The position numbers and the translations under genes were made by a program. A stretch of DNA of 64,000 bases from CAWGYQ01 sp963817395 (GTDB taxonomy: Bacteria; Acidobacteriota; Vicinamibacteria; Vicinamibacterales; CAVPJW01): assembly GCA_963817395.1 (NCBI GenBank), contig CAWFOC010000006.1, positions 248,001-312,000 on the forward strand. The letters run 5' to 3'. Under the pieces are notes generated by a model. The model was not told the origin of the DNA, ran no database searches, and worked only from the letters and a program-made list of their open reading frames with translations. Positions 1-9,695 of this stretch are shown here, piece after piece; within the stretch, counting starts at the first letter, position 1; each line of letters starts with the position of its first letter.

Positions 1-1
1 C

Positions 2-316
2 GGCGGAATATACGTGATTGCTGGACATTACACGGACCAGGGCCTCAGCCACATCAACGTTCACACGCAGATCAACAGGAAGCATCTCGATGTCCGCGGT
101 TGCTGGGGAAGTGAAGTGCGCCATTTCGTCCGCGCCGTCAGGCTTCTCGAACAGACCGTGTCCACGGTGGCCTGGCACGCGATCGGCTCGGCACGATATG
201 CCCTGACCGACCTGAACCGCGCTCTCGCCGATGCCGAGGCGATGCGCTTGCCGAAGGCGATTGTGGAACCGCAGAGACTCGATGATGGACCTCTGTTGGA
301 GAGGGCGGGGCTGTGA
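2..316 (+). CDS. Zinc-type alcohol dehydrogenase (MDR family), C-terminal part
   Basis: The gene enters from the left edge in the frame starting at base 2, and only about 104 residues remain. The visible stretch resembles the C-terminal catalytic part of medium-chain zinc alcohol dehydrogenases and threonine-dehydrogenase-like enzymes: a glycine-rich strand, then INRKHLDVRGCWGSE, and an ending in which an alanine-rich helix leads to an LPKAIVEP-like segment. Such enzymes oxidise alcohols or sugars with NAD(P); the substrate cannot be read from this piece. The stop overlaps the GTG start of the next gene, which suggests translational coupling. The zinc ligands and Rossmann motif lie outside the window, so the family is likely and the specificity unknown. 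Confidence 0.75.
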   Translation, partial: GGIYVIAGHYTDQGLSHINVHTQINRKHLDVRGCWGSEVRHFVRAVRLLEQTVSTVAWHAIGSARYALTDLNRALADAEAMRLPKAIVEPQRLDDGPLLERAGL

Positions 317-1396
317 CGAGGGCGGTTCGAGCACTCGTCGCTATGGCGATCGGGCTCGTTATCGGCGCCGCGCTGTTGCTGGCCATCGATAGAACCACGG
401 CCGAGCGGTGGCTCCGCCGGGTGCCGCTGATCGAACGGATCTATTCCCGGTGGATACCGCCGCAGACACCGCTCGTCCAATCGTCCTCGACACTCATCAC
501 ACCCGAGGAGCGAACGGCCTTCGCCCGTCTAGCCCGTGAGGCCGGCGGCAGGGGGCGATTCATCTGGTCATCGAACCGCGAAGGCAACCACGAGCTCTAT
601 GTCATCGCGCTGTCGGATCTCTCGGTGCGCCGGCTCACCAGGAATTCGCACGTCGACTACTTCGCGCGATTCTCGTCCGACGGCAGACGCCTCGTGTTCT
701 TGCGGAGCCAGCGGCCCTGGGTATCGTTCCGCGAACCAGAGGCGTGGGACCTGTACCTCATGAACGCCGACGGCACCGGTGAGCGACGACTGGCCGTCGG
801 GGCGTATCACCCGGCGTGGACGCCGGACGGCTCGAGCGTGACGTTCGTGCGCGGCAACACGGTGATCCAGATCGATGTGGAGACCGGCACGGAGAAAGCG
901 CTGTTCGACGGCAGCGACCCGCCGACCGAGGGCCGACTGGGCGACCCCGCGCTGGGCGTCGACGGGCTCTTGTGCATGTCGTTGCGTGGCGGGAAGGCGG
1001 CACGGGGAGTCGGAGTCCTGAATTTGTCGACGAAGACATACCGAGGGCTCTCGGGCCCGAGTGCGTGCCACAGCACGTGGCTACCCGGATCGCGGACTGT
1101 GATCTGGGTGGATGCCAACGGCCAGGGTGGAACGCGGGTGATGCGTGCGGACGCCGATCGGGGAACGGAAGAGGAGCTCATCGATCTGCCGGGTGAGTCT
1201 CAGCCATGAGTACTTTCCGCAGGTCTCATCTGACCGGCGCTGGCTGGTGTGGGGCGCTTCGGCCTCGGGTCACGAGCACGATCGGGCCGACTACGAGATG
1301 TTTGCCTGGCGCATGGGGAGTCCGTGGGATACGGCGATTCGACTGACCTATTCGCCGTCCAACGATCAATGGCCGGACTTTCATCACCAGGAGTAG
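313..1396 (+). CDS. Membrane-anchored TolB/PD40-type beta-propeller protein (one frame break)
   Basis: The GTG start overlaps the stop of the dehydrogenase. Residues about 5-25 form one hydrophobic anchor (ALVAMAIGLVIGAALLLAI). After it come repeated blades of the WD40-like PD40 type, with SSNREGNHELYV, FSSDGRRLVFLRSQ and DLYLMNADGTGERRL, typical of TolB-like periplasmic propellers. The reading frame changes near base 1195: the continuation HEYFPQVSSDRRWLVWGAS, in the +2 frame, is another blade and ends at 1396. I therefore treat this as one gene with a single-base indel. Probably a periplasm-facing binding or scaffold protein; no enzyme motif is seen. Confidence 0.65.
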
Positions 1397-1400
1397 CAGG

Positions 1401-2381
1401 TTGCCCTCGAGAATCCTGCTGCTCACCGACGTGTTCCCTCACGCGCGCGACGTGCTTGCCCGCCTCCTTCCCGACGATCAGGTCGAGGACGGGAACATCG
1501 AGCACCTCCTCGAGCGCGTGCGGCACGCCGACGTGCTCGTTCCCATGATGACGCGGCTCGATGGCTCGTTGCTCGGTTCGACATCGGCGCGACTGATTCA
1601 GCAGTGGGGGGTCGGCCTCGAAGGGGTGGATGTGACGGCTGCCTCGTCGCGAGGTATTCCCGTCTGCAATGTGCCGAGCGATGTCACGCCCAACGCGGAT
1701 GTCACCGCCGAGCACGCGGTCTTCCTCATGATGATCCTCGCCAGGCGATTGCGCGACTGCGATCGCGCCCTGCGTGCCGGCCGGTGGGGCACACCGATCG
1801 GGGAGTCGCTGCACGGAAGCTCGGCCCTCATCGTCGGACTCGGACGGGTCGGCCGGGCCCTGGCCCGCCGTCTCGTAGCGCTTGGGATGCACGTCGAAGC
1901 TGTCCGCCGGAATCCGGATGCAGGCGATGGGGACGCACTCGGTCTCGCGCGCATCGGATCTCCTGCCGACCTGCCGGCGATGGCGTCAAGCGCGGACTTC
2001 GTTGTCTCGGCGGCGAGCGTCAACGACGACTCGCGGGGGCTCATCGGCCGCGCGGTGTTCGATCGGATGAAGCCCACGGCGTTTCTGGTGAACGTGTCAC
2101 GCGGGCCGATCGTCGACGAAGCGGCCCTGGTCGACGCGCTTCGCGGACGGCGCATTGGCGGCGCAGGCCTGGATGTGGTGGTCGATGAGCCGGTGGGGCC
2201 GTCGAATCCGCTCTTGCAGCTGGAGAACGTCGTGATTACTCCGCACGTCGCCGGGGTCACGACGCTCAGTTACGACGCGATCGGCCGCGTCGTGGCCGAG
2301 AATGTCGCGCTCGTCAAAGTGGGGCGCCGTCCGCGGCACTGCGTCAATCCGGCGGTGCTGTCCTCAGGCGTCGACGGCTGA
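1401..2381 (+). CDS. D-isomer-specific 2-hydroxyacid dehydrogenase
   Basis: A full-length 326-residue protein starting at TTG 1401, with GGAG about ten bases upstream, four bases after the propeller gene. The Rossmann motif VGLGRVGRALARR lies in the middle. The catalytic set of the family is visible in order: Arg in NVSRGPIVDE, Glu in DVVVDEPV and His in ITPHVAG. Enzymes of this family (phosphoglycerate, glyoxylate/hydroxypyruvate and lactate dehydrogenases) reduce 2-keto acids with NAD(P)H. There is no C-terminal ACT domain, so it is not the long SerA form. Substrate undetermined. Confidence 0.88.
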   Translation: MPSRILLLTDVFPHARDVLARLLPDDQVEDGNIEHLLERVRHADVLVPMMTRLDGSLLGSTSARLIQQWGVGLEGVDVTAASSRGIPVCNVPSDVTPNADVTAEHAVFLMMILARRLRDCDRALRAGRWGTPIGESLHGSSALIVGLGRVGRALARRLVALGMHVEAVRRNPDAGDGDALGLARIGSPADLPAMASSADFVVSAASVNDDSRGLIGRAVFDRMKPTAFLVNVSRGPIVDEAALVDALRGRRIGGAGLDVVVDEPVGPSNPLLQLENVVITPHVAGVTTLSYDAIGRVVAENVALVKVGRRPRHCVNPAVLSSGVDG

Positions 2382-2397
2382 CGGATCGGCGCGCGAA

Positions 2398-3888
2398 CTA
2401 CCGCACGCGCTGCAGCTGTCTCTTCGTGTACCGGTAGACCTGGCGAGCAGGGTTCTCGGCGAGCACGCGGTCGTTCTCCCTCTGCCGCGAGCGGACGAAG
2501 ATGACATCGAGCTCCGTGAACGGTTCGTAGCGGACGGCCTGCCAGACGGTTCCGCCCGTCTCGAGGAATACCAGCGCGTCGTGCGGCTTCGTCTCATCGA
2601 GCGCGCGCTCCAGATGTCGCTGGGCGGAAAAGGCCTGTTCCAACCGGTGCAGCCGTGTCCGCCAGAACTCTGCGACCGACGCGCCATAGACGACGATCGC
2701 GAGACATGCGACCGCAGTCCGGACCATGAGTCCCGGCCTGGCTTGCCATGGCCATTTCCGCCACAGTGTCACGACGGAATGGGCGCCCAGTAGGCTGAGA
2801 GGCAGGATGGCCTCGAAATAGTAGACCGGGCCGACAATGCCGATCCCGCCGAACCAGAAGAATGCGTAGCCCACAATCAGTGAGGCGCCCGACAGGAACA
2901 ACACCGTCTCCTGCCATCGCCAGCGGGTGAGTAGCACGCCGACGAGCAGCCACAGCGAGCCCGAAAATCCAAGCCACCATCGATTCAGCCCGCGCAGATT
3001 CATCAGCGTATGGCGGACGGCCCTTTCGGGCGTGTGATACGCGTCCGAGACGAGCACGCGGCCGAATCCCAGAGTCTCGCTCGGGTTGTAGAACGAGTAC
3101 GGCGACACGTTCCATCTTCCCGTCGTCGCGCTGTTGTAGAGGAGGTAGCCTCCCACGAACACAGCGGCGGCCAGCCCGAACACGAGTCCTTGCTTGAGCG
3201 CCGCGGTCGAAGGCGCCGCCAGGCGGCGCCGTACGCCCCACAGCAGGAACGGCCACGACATCAGCGTGGCCGTGAACGGGCGAACGTTGAACAGAAACCC
3301 GAGGCTCGCGCCGGCCAGGAGCGCCCACCCCATCCGCGTCGAGTCGAGCATGCGCACGAACGCCAGCGCGAAGAGACCAAAGAAGAACAGCGCCGTCGTG
3401 TGCGATAACAGCGTGCCGTGCATCGCCAGAAAGTACGGTGACACGGCGGTGAGCGCAGCCGCCAGGCGCGCCCTGTGCTCGTCGTAGAGCTGACGGCCCA
3501 GCAGATACACCAGGATGACCGAGGCCGCCGACATCAGGAGCGGCGTGAGCAGCAGGTATCCCGTCACCACGCCGGGTACGAGCGCGAGCGGATGCCCGAA
3601 CGGATAGCGGCTGAACCAGCGCGTCTCGGTGACATTGATCATCGAGGAAGGGAATTGCACCAGGCGACGTTCGCGAGGCAGCGGTGACCAGGTTCGTCCC
3701 TCCGCCAGGATCTTTGCCTGAAAGAGATACGAGTTCTCGTCGTTGGTGAGGGAGTCCTGGCGAAACACGAAGATCTGAAGAATCAGGACGCACAGAGCCG
3801 CGAAAAGAGCCAGGCCAGCCGGCCACGCGTACTCGCGAAGGCGGGCCGGCCCTGGGTTGTCGTGCGCCACGCCGGGATTGTCGGCCAT
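2398..3888 (-). CDS. Polytopic GT-C-like (family 39-like) glycosyltransferase
   Basis: A membrane protein of about 496 residues, with the ATG at 3888 preferred over a start 24 codons upstream because the upstream part is Arg/Pro-rich. The first helix is followed by a periplasmic loop carrying TNDENSYLFQAKIL, the acidic first-loop motif of GT-C enzymes related to ArnT and PMT. Many hydrophobic helices follow, then a basic soluble tail. GT-C enzymes transfer a sugar from a polyprenyl-phosphate donor on the outer face of the inner membrane. The gene is divergent from the UbiA gene, with about 50 bases between starts. Acceptor and sugar unknown. Confidence 0.7.
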   Translation of the reverse strand: MADNPGVAHDNPGPARLREYAWPAGLALFAALCVLILQIFVFRQDSLTNDENSYLFQAKILAEGRTWSPLPRERRLVQFPSSMINVTETRWFSRYPFGHPLALVPGVVTGYLLLTPLLMSAASVILVYLLGRQLYDEHRARLAAALTAVSPYFLAMHGTLLSHTTALFFFGLFALAFVRMLDSTRMGWALLAGASLGFLFNVRPFTATLMSWPFLLWGVRRRLAAPSTAALKQGLVFGLAAAVFVGGYLLYNSATTGRWNVSPYSFYNPSETLGFGRVLVSDAYHTPERAVRHTLMNLRGLNRWWLGFSGSLWLLVGVLLTRWRWQETVLFLSGASLIVGYAFFWFGGIGIVGPVYYFEAILPLSLLGAHSVVTLWRKWPWQARPGLMVRTAVACLAIVVYGASVAEFWRTRLHRLEQAFSAQRHLERALDETKPHDALVFLETGGTVWQAVRYEPFTELDVIFVRSRQRENDRVLAENPARQVYRYTKRQLQRVR

Positions 3889-3938
3889 CGGCACGGGGCG
3901 TGTCCAGAAAACGGGGGCCCAGTGTATCCTTGCTGGTC

Positions 3939-4910
3939 GTGACTGAGCATCGCTTCTCACCGCTCGCCTACATCCAGATCGCGCGCATCGATCACTGGTT
4001 CAAGAATGTCTTCATGCTGCTGGGCGTGCTGCTGGCGGCGTTCTACGATCCGTCCTCGATCAGCCTGGCGAAACTGCCGACGATCGCGGTCGCATTGCTG
4101 TCGGTTTGCCTCATCGCATCGAGCAATTACGTCCTGAATGAGCTCCTCGACGGCCCGACCGACCGCTTGCATCCGGTCAAGCGGCTGCGCCCGGTTCCAT
4201 CGGGCCGAGTCGTGCCGGCCCTTGCCTACGCCGAGTGGCTGCTGCTCGGTGCCGCCGGCTTCTGGCTGGCGCTGCAGATCAACCGGGGGTTCGCGGCCTC
4301 GGGACTGGCGCTCTGGATCATGGGGGTCGTCTATAACGTGCCGCCCCTCCGAACGAAGGAGTGGCCATATGTCGACGTGTTGACGGAGGCCGTCAACAAC
4401 CCGCTGCGGCTCCTTCTGGGATGGTTCGTCATGATTCCGGATCGTGTGCCGCCGATGTCACTCGTGCTCGCGTACTGGATGGCCGGGGCGTTCTTCATGG
4501 CCACCAAACGGTTTGCTGAATACCGCCACATCGCGGACCCCGCCGTCGCGGCCAGCTACCGGCGCTCGTTCGTCCACTACACCGAGGAACGGCTGCTCGT
4601 GAGCCTCTTCTTCTATGCGACGGCCTCCGCCGTCTTCGTTGGCATCTTCATCGTTCGCTACCACGTCGAGCTCATTCTGCTCGTGCCCGCCGTTGCGGGT
4701 CTTTTCGCCTATTACGTCAAGATCGGCCTTCAGCCCAACAGTCCCGTCCAGTATCCGGAAAAGCTGTATCGCGAGCGGGGATTCGCGATCTACGTCACCT
4801 TCTGCGCCGTGATGTTCGTGGTGCTGATGTTCAGTCATCAGCCCTGGCTCTACGAGTGGTTCAACGTCGAGGAATCGGCGCTCGAGCCCCTGTGGAGTAT
4901 CGGCCGCTGA
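3939..4910 (+). CDS. UbiA-family prenyltransferase
   Basis: About 323 residues from the GTG at 3939; an in-frame GTG at 3900 would add thirteen unlikely residues. It begins with an IARIDHWFKNVFML segment and then carries the UbiA signature NELLDGPTDRLHPVKRLRP, an Asp-xxx-Asp motif that binds Mg-prenyl diphosphate. There are eight or nine predicted helices. The opening resembles decaprenyl-phosphate phosphoribosyltransferases (DPPR synthase) more than menaquinone or heme prenyltransferases, but that subassignment is tentative. A product in the polyprenyl-phosphate pathway would fit the GT-C genes in this window. Confidence 0.8.
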   Translation: MTEHRFSPLAYIQIARIDHWFKNVFMLLGVLLAAFYDPSSISLAKLPTIAVALLSVCLIASSNYVLNELLDGPTDRLHPVKRLRPVPSGRVVPALAYAEWLLLGAAGFWLALQINRGFAASGLALWIMGVVYNVPPLRTKEWPYVDVLTEAVNNPLRLLLGWFVMIPDRVPPMSLVLAYWMAGAFFMATKRFAEYRHIADPAVAASYRRSFVHYTEERLLVSLFFYATASAVFVGIFIVRYHVELILLVPAVAGLFAYYVKIGLQPNSPVQYPEKLYRERGFAIYVTFCAVMFVVLMFSHQPWLYEWFNVEESALEPLWSIGR

Positions 4911-5048
4911 ACAGCCGACGTCCTGCCGGACGGCTCGCGGGAGGTCAGTGAGGTCTCTGCGGTCCGCGCGTGACATTTCGTGACAACCGGGCCGGCGCCT
5001 TCGGGCGACCATAGACGGCAGGCCGCGCGCGTGCGCCGCCGGTCGCGC

Positions 5049-5054
5049 TATAAT
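5049..5054 (+). promoter_or_regulatory. Consensus -10 box (TATAAT) upstream of the quinoprotein gene
   Basis: A perfect TATAAT in GC-rich sequence, 39 bases before the ATG at 5094. No convincing -35 hexamer lies 16-18 bases upstream, so only the -10 is supported. It is the only AT-rich spot in the intergenic space 4911-5093. Confidence 0.4.
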
Positions 5055-5093
5055 TTGAACGTTTCGACCAACCGCAACACACTGGAGCACACG

Positions 5094-7251
5094 ATGTCGC
5101 GAACAGTCTGTCGATCCGTGCCGGCGTATGTCGGGCTCGTCGTCGGAGTCATCTCCTTGACGATGGGAGTGGCGGGCCAGACGGGGAACAAGGTGTCACA
5201 GGGTACGAAGAATGGCGAGTGGCCCTCGTATACCGGCGACATCAGAGGCAGCCGCTATTCGCCCCTGGATCAGATCAACGCCCAGAATTTCAACGATCTC
5301 GAGGTGGCCTGGCGGTTCAAGACCGACAGCCTCGGAACCCGTCCCGAGTACAAGCTCGAGGGCACGCCGCTGATGGTCAACGGCGTGGTCTACACGACGG
5401 CGGGCACGCGCCGCGCCGTGGTCGCGCTCGATGCCAAGACCGGCGAGCTCATCTGGGTGCACCGTTATCCCGGAGGGCAAGCGCGGCGTCTATGCGCCGC
5501 GGCAGCTCTCGGGCCGCGGCCTGGCGTACTGGAACGACGGGGCGGACGAGCGCATTCTCTATGTGACGCCGGGATACCGGCTGATCTCGCTGAACGCCAA
5601 GACCGGTGCCCCGACTCCGTCATTCGGCAAGGACGGTGTCGTGGACATGAAAGTGGGCATCGTGTACGGCAGGAACCAGCAGATTGACCTCGAGACCGGC
5701 GAGATTGGTCTTCATTCGACGCCGCTCGTCGTTGGTGACGTCGTGCTCATCGGATCGTCGATGAAGGAAGGCATGACCGTCACCACCCACAACAACACCA
5801 AGGGTGTCGCGCGAGCCTTCGACGTCCGGACCGGCAAGCTGCTCTGGACGTTCAACGGCATCCCATTGCCTGGCGAGTTCGGCAACGACACCTGGCTCAA
5901 TGATTCGTGGGCGATCAATGGCAACACCGGCGTCTGGACCCAGATCACGGTGGACGAAGAGCTGGGCCTCGTCTATCTGCCGGTGGAGTCGCCAACCTCC
6001 GACTACTACGGCGGCAAGCGGCCGGGAAACAATCTGTTCAGCGAGAGCCTGGTCTGCGTCGATCTGAAGACGGGCAAGAGGAAATGGCATTTCCAGTTCG
6101 TGCATCACCCGATCTGGGACCACGACATGTCGTCGGCGCCGCTTCTCGCCGACATCACCGTGGACGGTCGGGCAATCAAAGCCGTCGCCGTCCCGAGCAA
6201 GCAGACGTTTCTGTACGTGTTCGATCGCGTCACGGGCGAACCGGTATGGCCGATCGTCGAAACACCGGTGCCGCAAGGCGACGTACCGGGTGAATGGTAC
6301 GCACCGACGCAGCCAATCCCGACCAAGCCGGTGGCCTACGGGCGTCCCGGGCTCAAGATTCCCGACGAGCTGATCGACTTCACGCCCGAGCTGCGCGCGC
6401 AGGCGCTGGAGAACATGAAGCGGTACAAGTGGGGCGGCCCGTATCCTTACAGCGGCACGCTCTACAACCCGCCAATGGTGGGCAACGTCAACGGTCTGCT
6501 CGGCGCGCTCAATCTCGGCAACGCGAGCGGTGGGACCAACTGGCCAGGCGGTGGCTACGATCCCGAGACGCGCATCGTCTACGCGCAGGCGGGCATGTCG
6601 GCGTTCACGCCCGAGTCCGTCTCGCCGCCGCCACCGGGCTTCTCGGATATCCCGTACCAGGCTGGCATCGTCGGCGAGGCATTCCGGCTGAGAGAAGCCG
6701 CCGGCACGGGGACTTACGCGGACGTGCCGAAGCCTGCCCCTGCGCCTGCCGCCGCGCCCGCAGCCAACGCACCGCAATCACGATCGTTTACGACAGTCGA
6801 AGGGTTGTCGATGGTGAAGCCGCCGTATGGCGTGCTCGCAGCGATTCAGCTGGATCGGGGCGACTTGCTCTGGCAGGTGCCGCACGGCGAAACCCCCGAC
6901 GTCGTCCGCAATCACCCGAAGCTGAAGGGCATGAACATCCCGACGACCGGTCAGGGCGGAAACGTGGGTCTCGTCATCACCAAGACGCTGGTGATCATCG
7001 GCGACCCGCAGTTCTCGACGACTCCCGACCGCCCGCGCGGCGCGATGCTGCGCGCGTACGACAAGGCAACAGGCAAAGAGGTGGGAGCCGTGTACATGCC
7101 CGCGCCGCAGAGCGGCTCGCCGATGACCTATATGCTCGACGGCAAGCAGTACATCATCGTGGCGGTGAGCGGCGGACCATACTCCGGCGAGTATCTGGCG
7201 TTCAGCTTGCCCGCATCGAGCACGACGACGACCAGCAGCCAGGCGCGCTGA
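5094..7251 (+). CDS. Secreted PQQ-dependent (quinoprotein) dehydrogenase, one frame break
   Basis: About 718 residues after repair. The N-terminus is a Sec signal peptide (VGLVVGVISLTMGVAGQ). PQQ propeller blades follow: EWPSYTGDIRGSRYSPLDQIN, ALDAKTGELIWVHRY, FDVRTGKLLWTFNG and VFDRVTGEPVWPIVE. The signature region FVHHPIWDHDMSSAPLLAD is typical of glucose-dehydrogenase-like quinoproteins. The frame changes near 5470 in a run of three C: the sequence joins HRYP to EGKRGVYAPRQLSGRG if one C is dropped. It oxidises an alcohol or aldose in the periplasm; the following cytochrome c is the likely electron acceptor. No heme motif lies in this protein itself. Substrate not predictable. Confidence 0.85.
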
Positions 7252-7270
7252 AATTCGCGAACGAGGTGTC

Positions 7271-7744
7271 ATGACGGTCCGATTTCCGATTCTCGGCATG
7301 GTGGGGCTGGCGTCGATTGCGGCATTCCAGCTGACGCTCGGGGCGAGCGCTGCTTCCACCATCCCCCAGGAGGCATCCAGTGCCCCTCGCTCCGTGTGGG
7401 ACGGCATCTACACGGACGAGCAGGCCAAGCGTGGCGAAGCCGTCTACGGGGAGTTCTGCGGCAACTGCCACGGTCCCGCCTTGAACGGCGGCGAGATGGC
7501 CGGTCCCCTGACTGGACCCATCTTCACGTCGAACTGGAACGGGGTGACCGTGGCCGATCTGTTCGATCGCATCCGCGTGACGATGCCTCTCGATCGCCCG
7601 GGCGTCCTGACACGCCAGCAGAACGCGGATGTGCTCGCCTTCATGTTCAGCGCGAACAAGATGCCGGCGGGGAAGACCGAGCTTCAGAACCGCTCCGAGA
7701 TGTTGAAGGGGATTCAGTTTCAGGCGACGAAGCCGGGGTCGTAA
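7271..7744 (+). CDS. Periplasmic c-type cytochrome (partner of PQQ dehydrogenase)
   Basis: A 157-residue protein starting at ATG 7271, with GAGG eight bases upstream and 20 bases after the dehydrogenase. A signal peptide (residues about 1-28) precedes one heme-attachment motif, CGNCH at 63-67; M105 in RVTMPLDRPG is a good axial-ligand candidate. It is a class I monoheme cytochrome of the kind that carries electrons from quinoprotein dehydrogenases to the respiratory chain. It needs the Ccm system encoded at 40-47 kb for maturation. Transcription probably ends at the hairpin at 7776-7818. Confidence 0.88.
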   Translation: MTVRFPILGMVGLASIAAFQLTLGASAASTIPQEASSAPRSVWDGIYTDEQAKRGEAVYGEFCGNCHGPALNGGEMAGPLTGPIFTSNWNGVTVADLFDRIRVTMPLDRPGVLTRQQNADVLAFMFSANKMPAGKTELQNRSEMLKGIQFQATKPGS

Positions 7745-7775
7745 CCCTCGTGGCGCGCGGACCGTGACGGTGTTC

Positions 7776-7818
7776 GGGCCGGCCGAAGCGGGTGCTTCGA
7801 CCGGCTCGATGTGTTTTT
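7776..7818 (+). terminator. Intrinsic terminator after the cytochrome gene
   Basis: A stem with arms 7776-7789 and 7794-7807 pairs at 13 of 14 positions (one mismatch, one G-U) around a four-base loop. Six T follow at 7813-7818. It sits between convergent genes, so it can stop read-through from the plus strand; the T-run serves that strand only. Confidence 0.7.
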
Positions 7819-7831
7819 TCGCCGGAACTCG

Positions 7832-9485
7832 TCAGTGACTGGTCTTCAGGAACTTCTGAGCTTCCAGTACGGCCGGTGATGTCGGCGACGCTCCCGCCAT
7901 GCTCGTCAGGAGCTGGTAGCTTTCGCGAGCGGTGGTGAGATTGCCGGCCTTGAGGGACGCCCGTGCCAGACCCAGCACCGACGGCGTGCGCTGCGGCATG
8001 CGCAACAGCGACTGCTTGAACGCCGCGGCCGCATCGGCGGGCCGATCGGCGGCCAGCAGCACTTCGCCGTACAGCTCCGGGGCCGGCTTGATCGGATCCG
8101 GTGGACCTGACGGCGGATCCATCGTCAGCTCGATGTCGGCCGCTTCCTTGGCCAGGCGGACCGCCTCCTCTTTCTGACCTCGCGCGAGTCGGGAGACCGC
8201 GGCCACTTCCTTTTCCATGATCGCGATCGTCCTGGCGTCGTACGCCTTGCCCTCGGCTTCGAGTTTTTCGCGGATCGCACGCAGCCGGGCTTCAGCGGCA
8301 TCCGCGGCGGCGAGATCGTTCGTCTTCGCAGCGCTCAGGCCCGCAATGAAGGTCCAGGTGTTGTTGCCGCCGTATTGCGACATCCCCGGCATGCCGGCCA
8401 TTCCGGGCATGCCGGCGTGCGCGTCGGCGGCGTGGGCGGTGGGAGCGTCGAGCGGGATCTTCTCCCACTTGCCGGTCTCGAGAATGTAGCGCGCCCGCAT
8501 GCCGAGATAGCCGTTCTGCACACCCGCGTTGCCGGGATTGCGATCCAGGGCGTCCTTGGCCATCTGGACGTTCCTCTGTGCCTCATCGAACTGACCCATC
8601 ATGAGATTCGCGTAGGCGAGCCACGACAGCGTGTGGAAATCCTCGCGACCTTCGGCCAGCTTCATGCGGGACTGGATGTCACGCGCGGCCTTGTACGCCA
8701 CGGTGTTCGATGCCGCGACATCCTGCCACATCCCTCGCTGGACGTAGATATGCGACGGCATGTGGAGCGCGTGCGGCGCGGAAGGTGCGATCTTGGCGTA
8801 GACGTTGGCCGCGTCGAGCGCGAGCGGCGCATGATCGGGATCGTCGAACGAATGGATGATGAAGTGGGCGGCGCCTGGATGGTTCTGGTTCTCGCTGAAC
8901 ACCTTCTCGACGATCGACGCGGCGAGCGCCTGTCGTCGGTAGCCCTTGTCGCCCGGGCGGACGGTGCCGAGCAGTGAGAGCGCATAGAAGGTCGCGATCT
9001 CGTGATCGTCGGGCCACTGGGCGTAGAGCCGGCCCATGGCGTCCGAGTACGCGTTGTCGCGCGCCAGCTTGTCTCCGGGCGCATAGAACAGGATGTTGGC
9101 CGTTTCCAGGTAGGCCTTTTCCTTTGGCGTCGGCGCCTTGGCCAGCCGGCCTTCGAGCGTGGGCGCGAGCTTTTCCAGCGTCTTCTTGGCCGCGTCAGTG
9201 TCCTGCTGGGCCCAGAGCGGATGGTTGTAGCTCATGGCCTCGCCCCAGTACGCCAGTGCGAACGTCGGGTCGATCTGCTGCGCGCGGCGGAAGGCGACGG
9301 CCGCCTCGTCGAATTGAAAGCTGTGCAGGCTCTTGACGCCCTCGAGAAAGGGCGCCTGCGCGGCCGCTGCGCCCGAGTTCGGAAGCGTGATGCTGCCGAG
9401 TTCCTGCAATCCGGCACGCGCGGGCCCGAACAACAGCACAAGGACACATACCGGCAAGGCCCATGCGAATGCTTCTGGCGTTCAT
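7832..9485 (-). CDS. Secreted TPR-repeat protein with Met/His-rich insert
   Basis: About 551 residues. The uninterrupted reading starts at ATG 9457, but one indel near 9445 would join it to an upstream ATG at 9485 giving MNARSIRMGLAGM, a proper n-region, followed by the hydrophobic VLVLLFGPARA; I prefer that start. TPR-like helical pairs run along the protein (FDEAAVAFRRAQQIDPTFAL, ADAAAAFKQSLLRMP). A conserved-looking block is His-rich: AAHFIIHSFDDPDHAP, then HALHMPSHIYVQRGMW. Mid-protein lies a segment with three MPGM-like steps after HAADAH, unlike TPR sequence and reminiscent of metal-binding Met motifs. Probably periplasmic; function unknown. Confidence 0.75.
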
Positions 9486-9695
9486 CGAATCCTCCACGCG
9501 AAGCGATCGTCGGAGAATAGCATAGCTTTCGGGCCGACCGTGGCTGTCCTACAATAGTCGCGGCGTTGTCGGCCGTCCGCTTCACACTCGCCTTTCACTC
9601 GACAATGCGCTGCGATTCTGCGGGCGCCAGCGTGCTCCGGCCCCGCCGAGGACTCGCGGGTGGACGGGCGCGGCCACTCAGTCGGCATTGATGTC

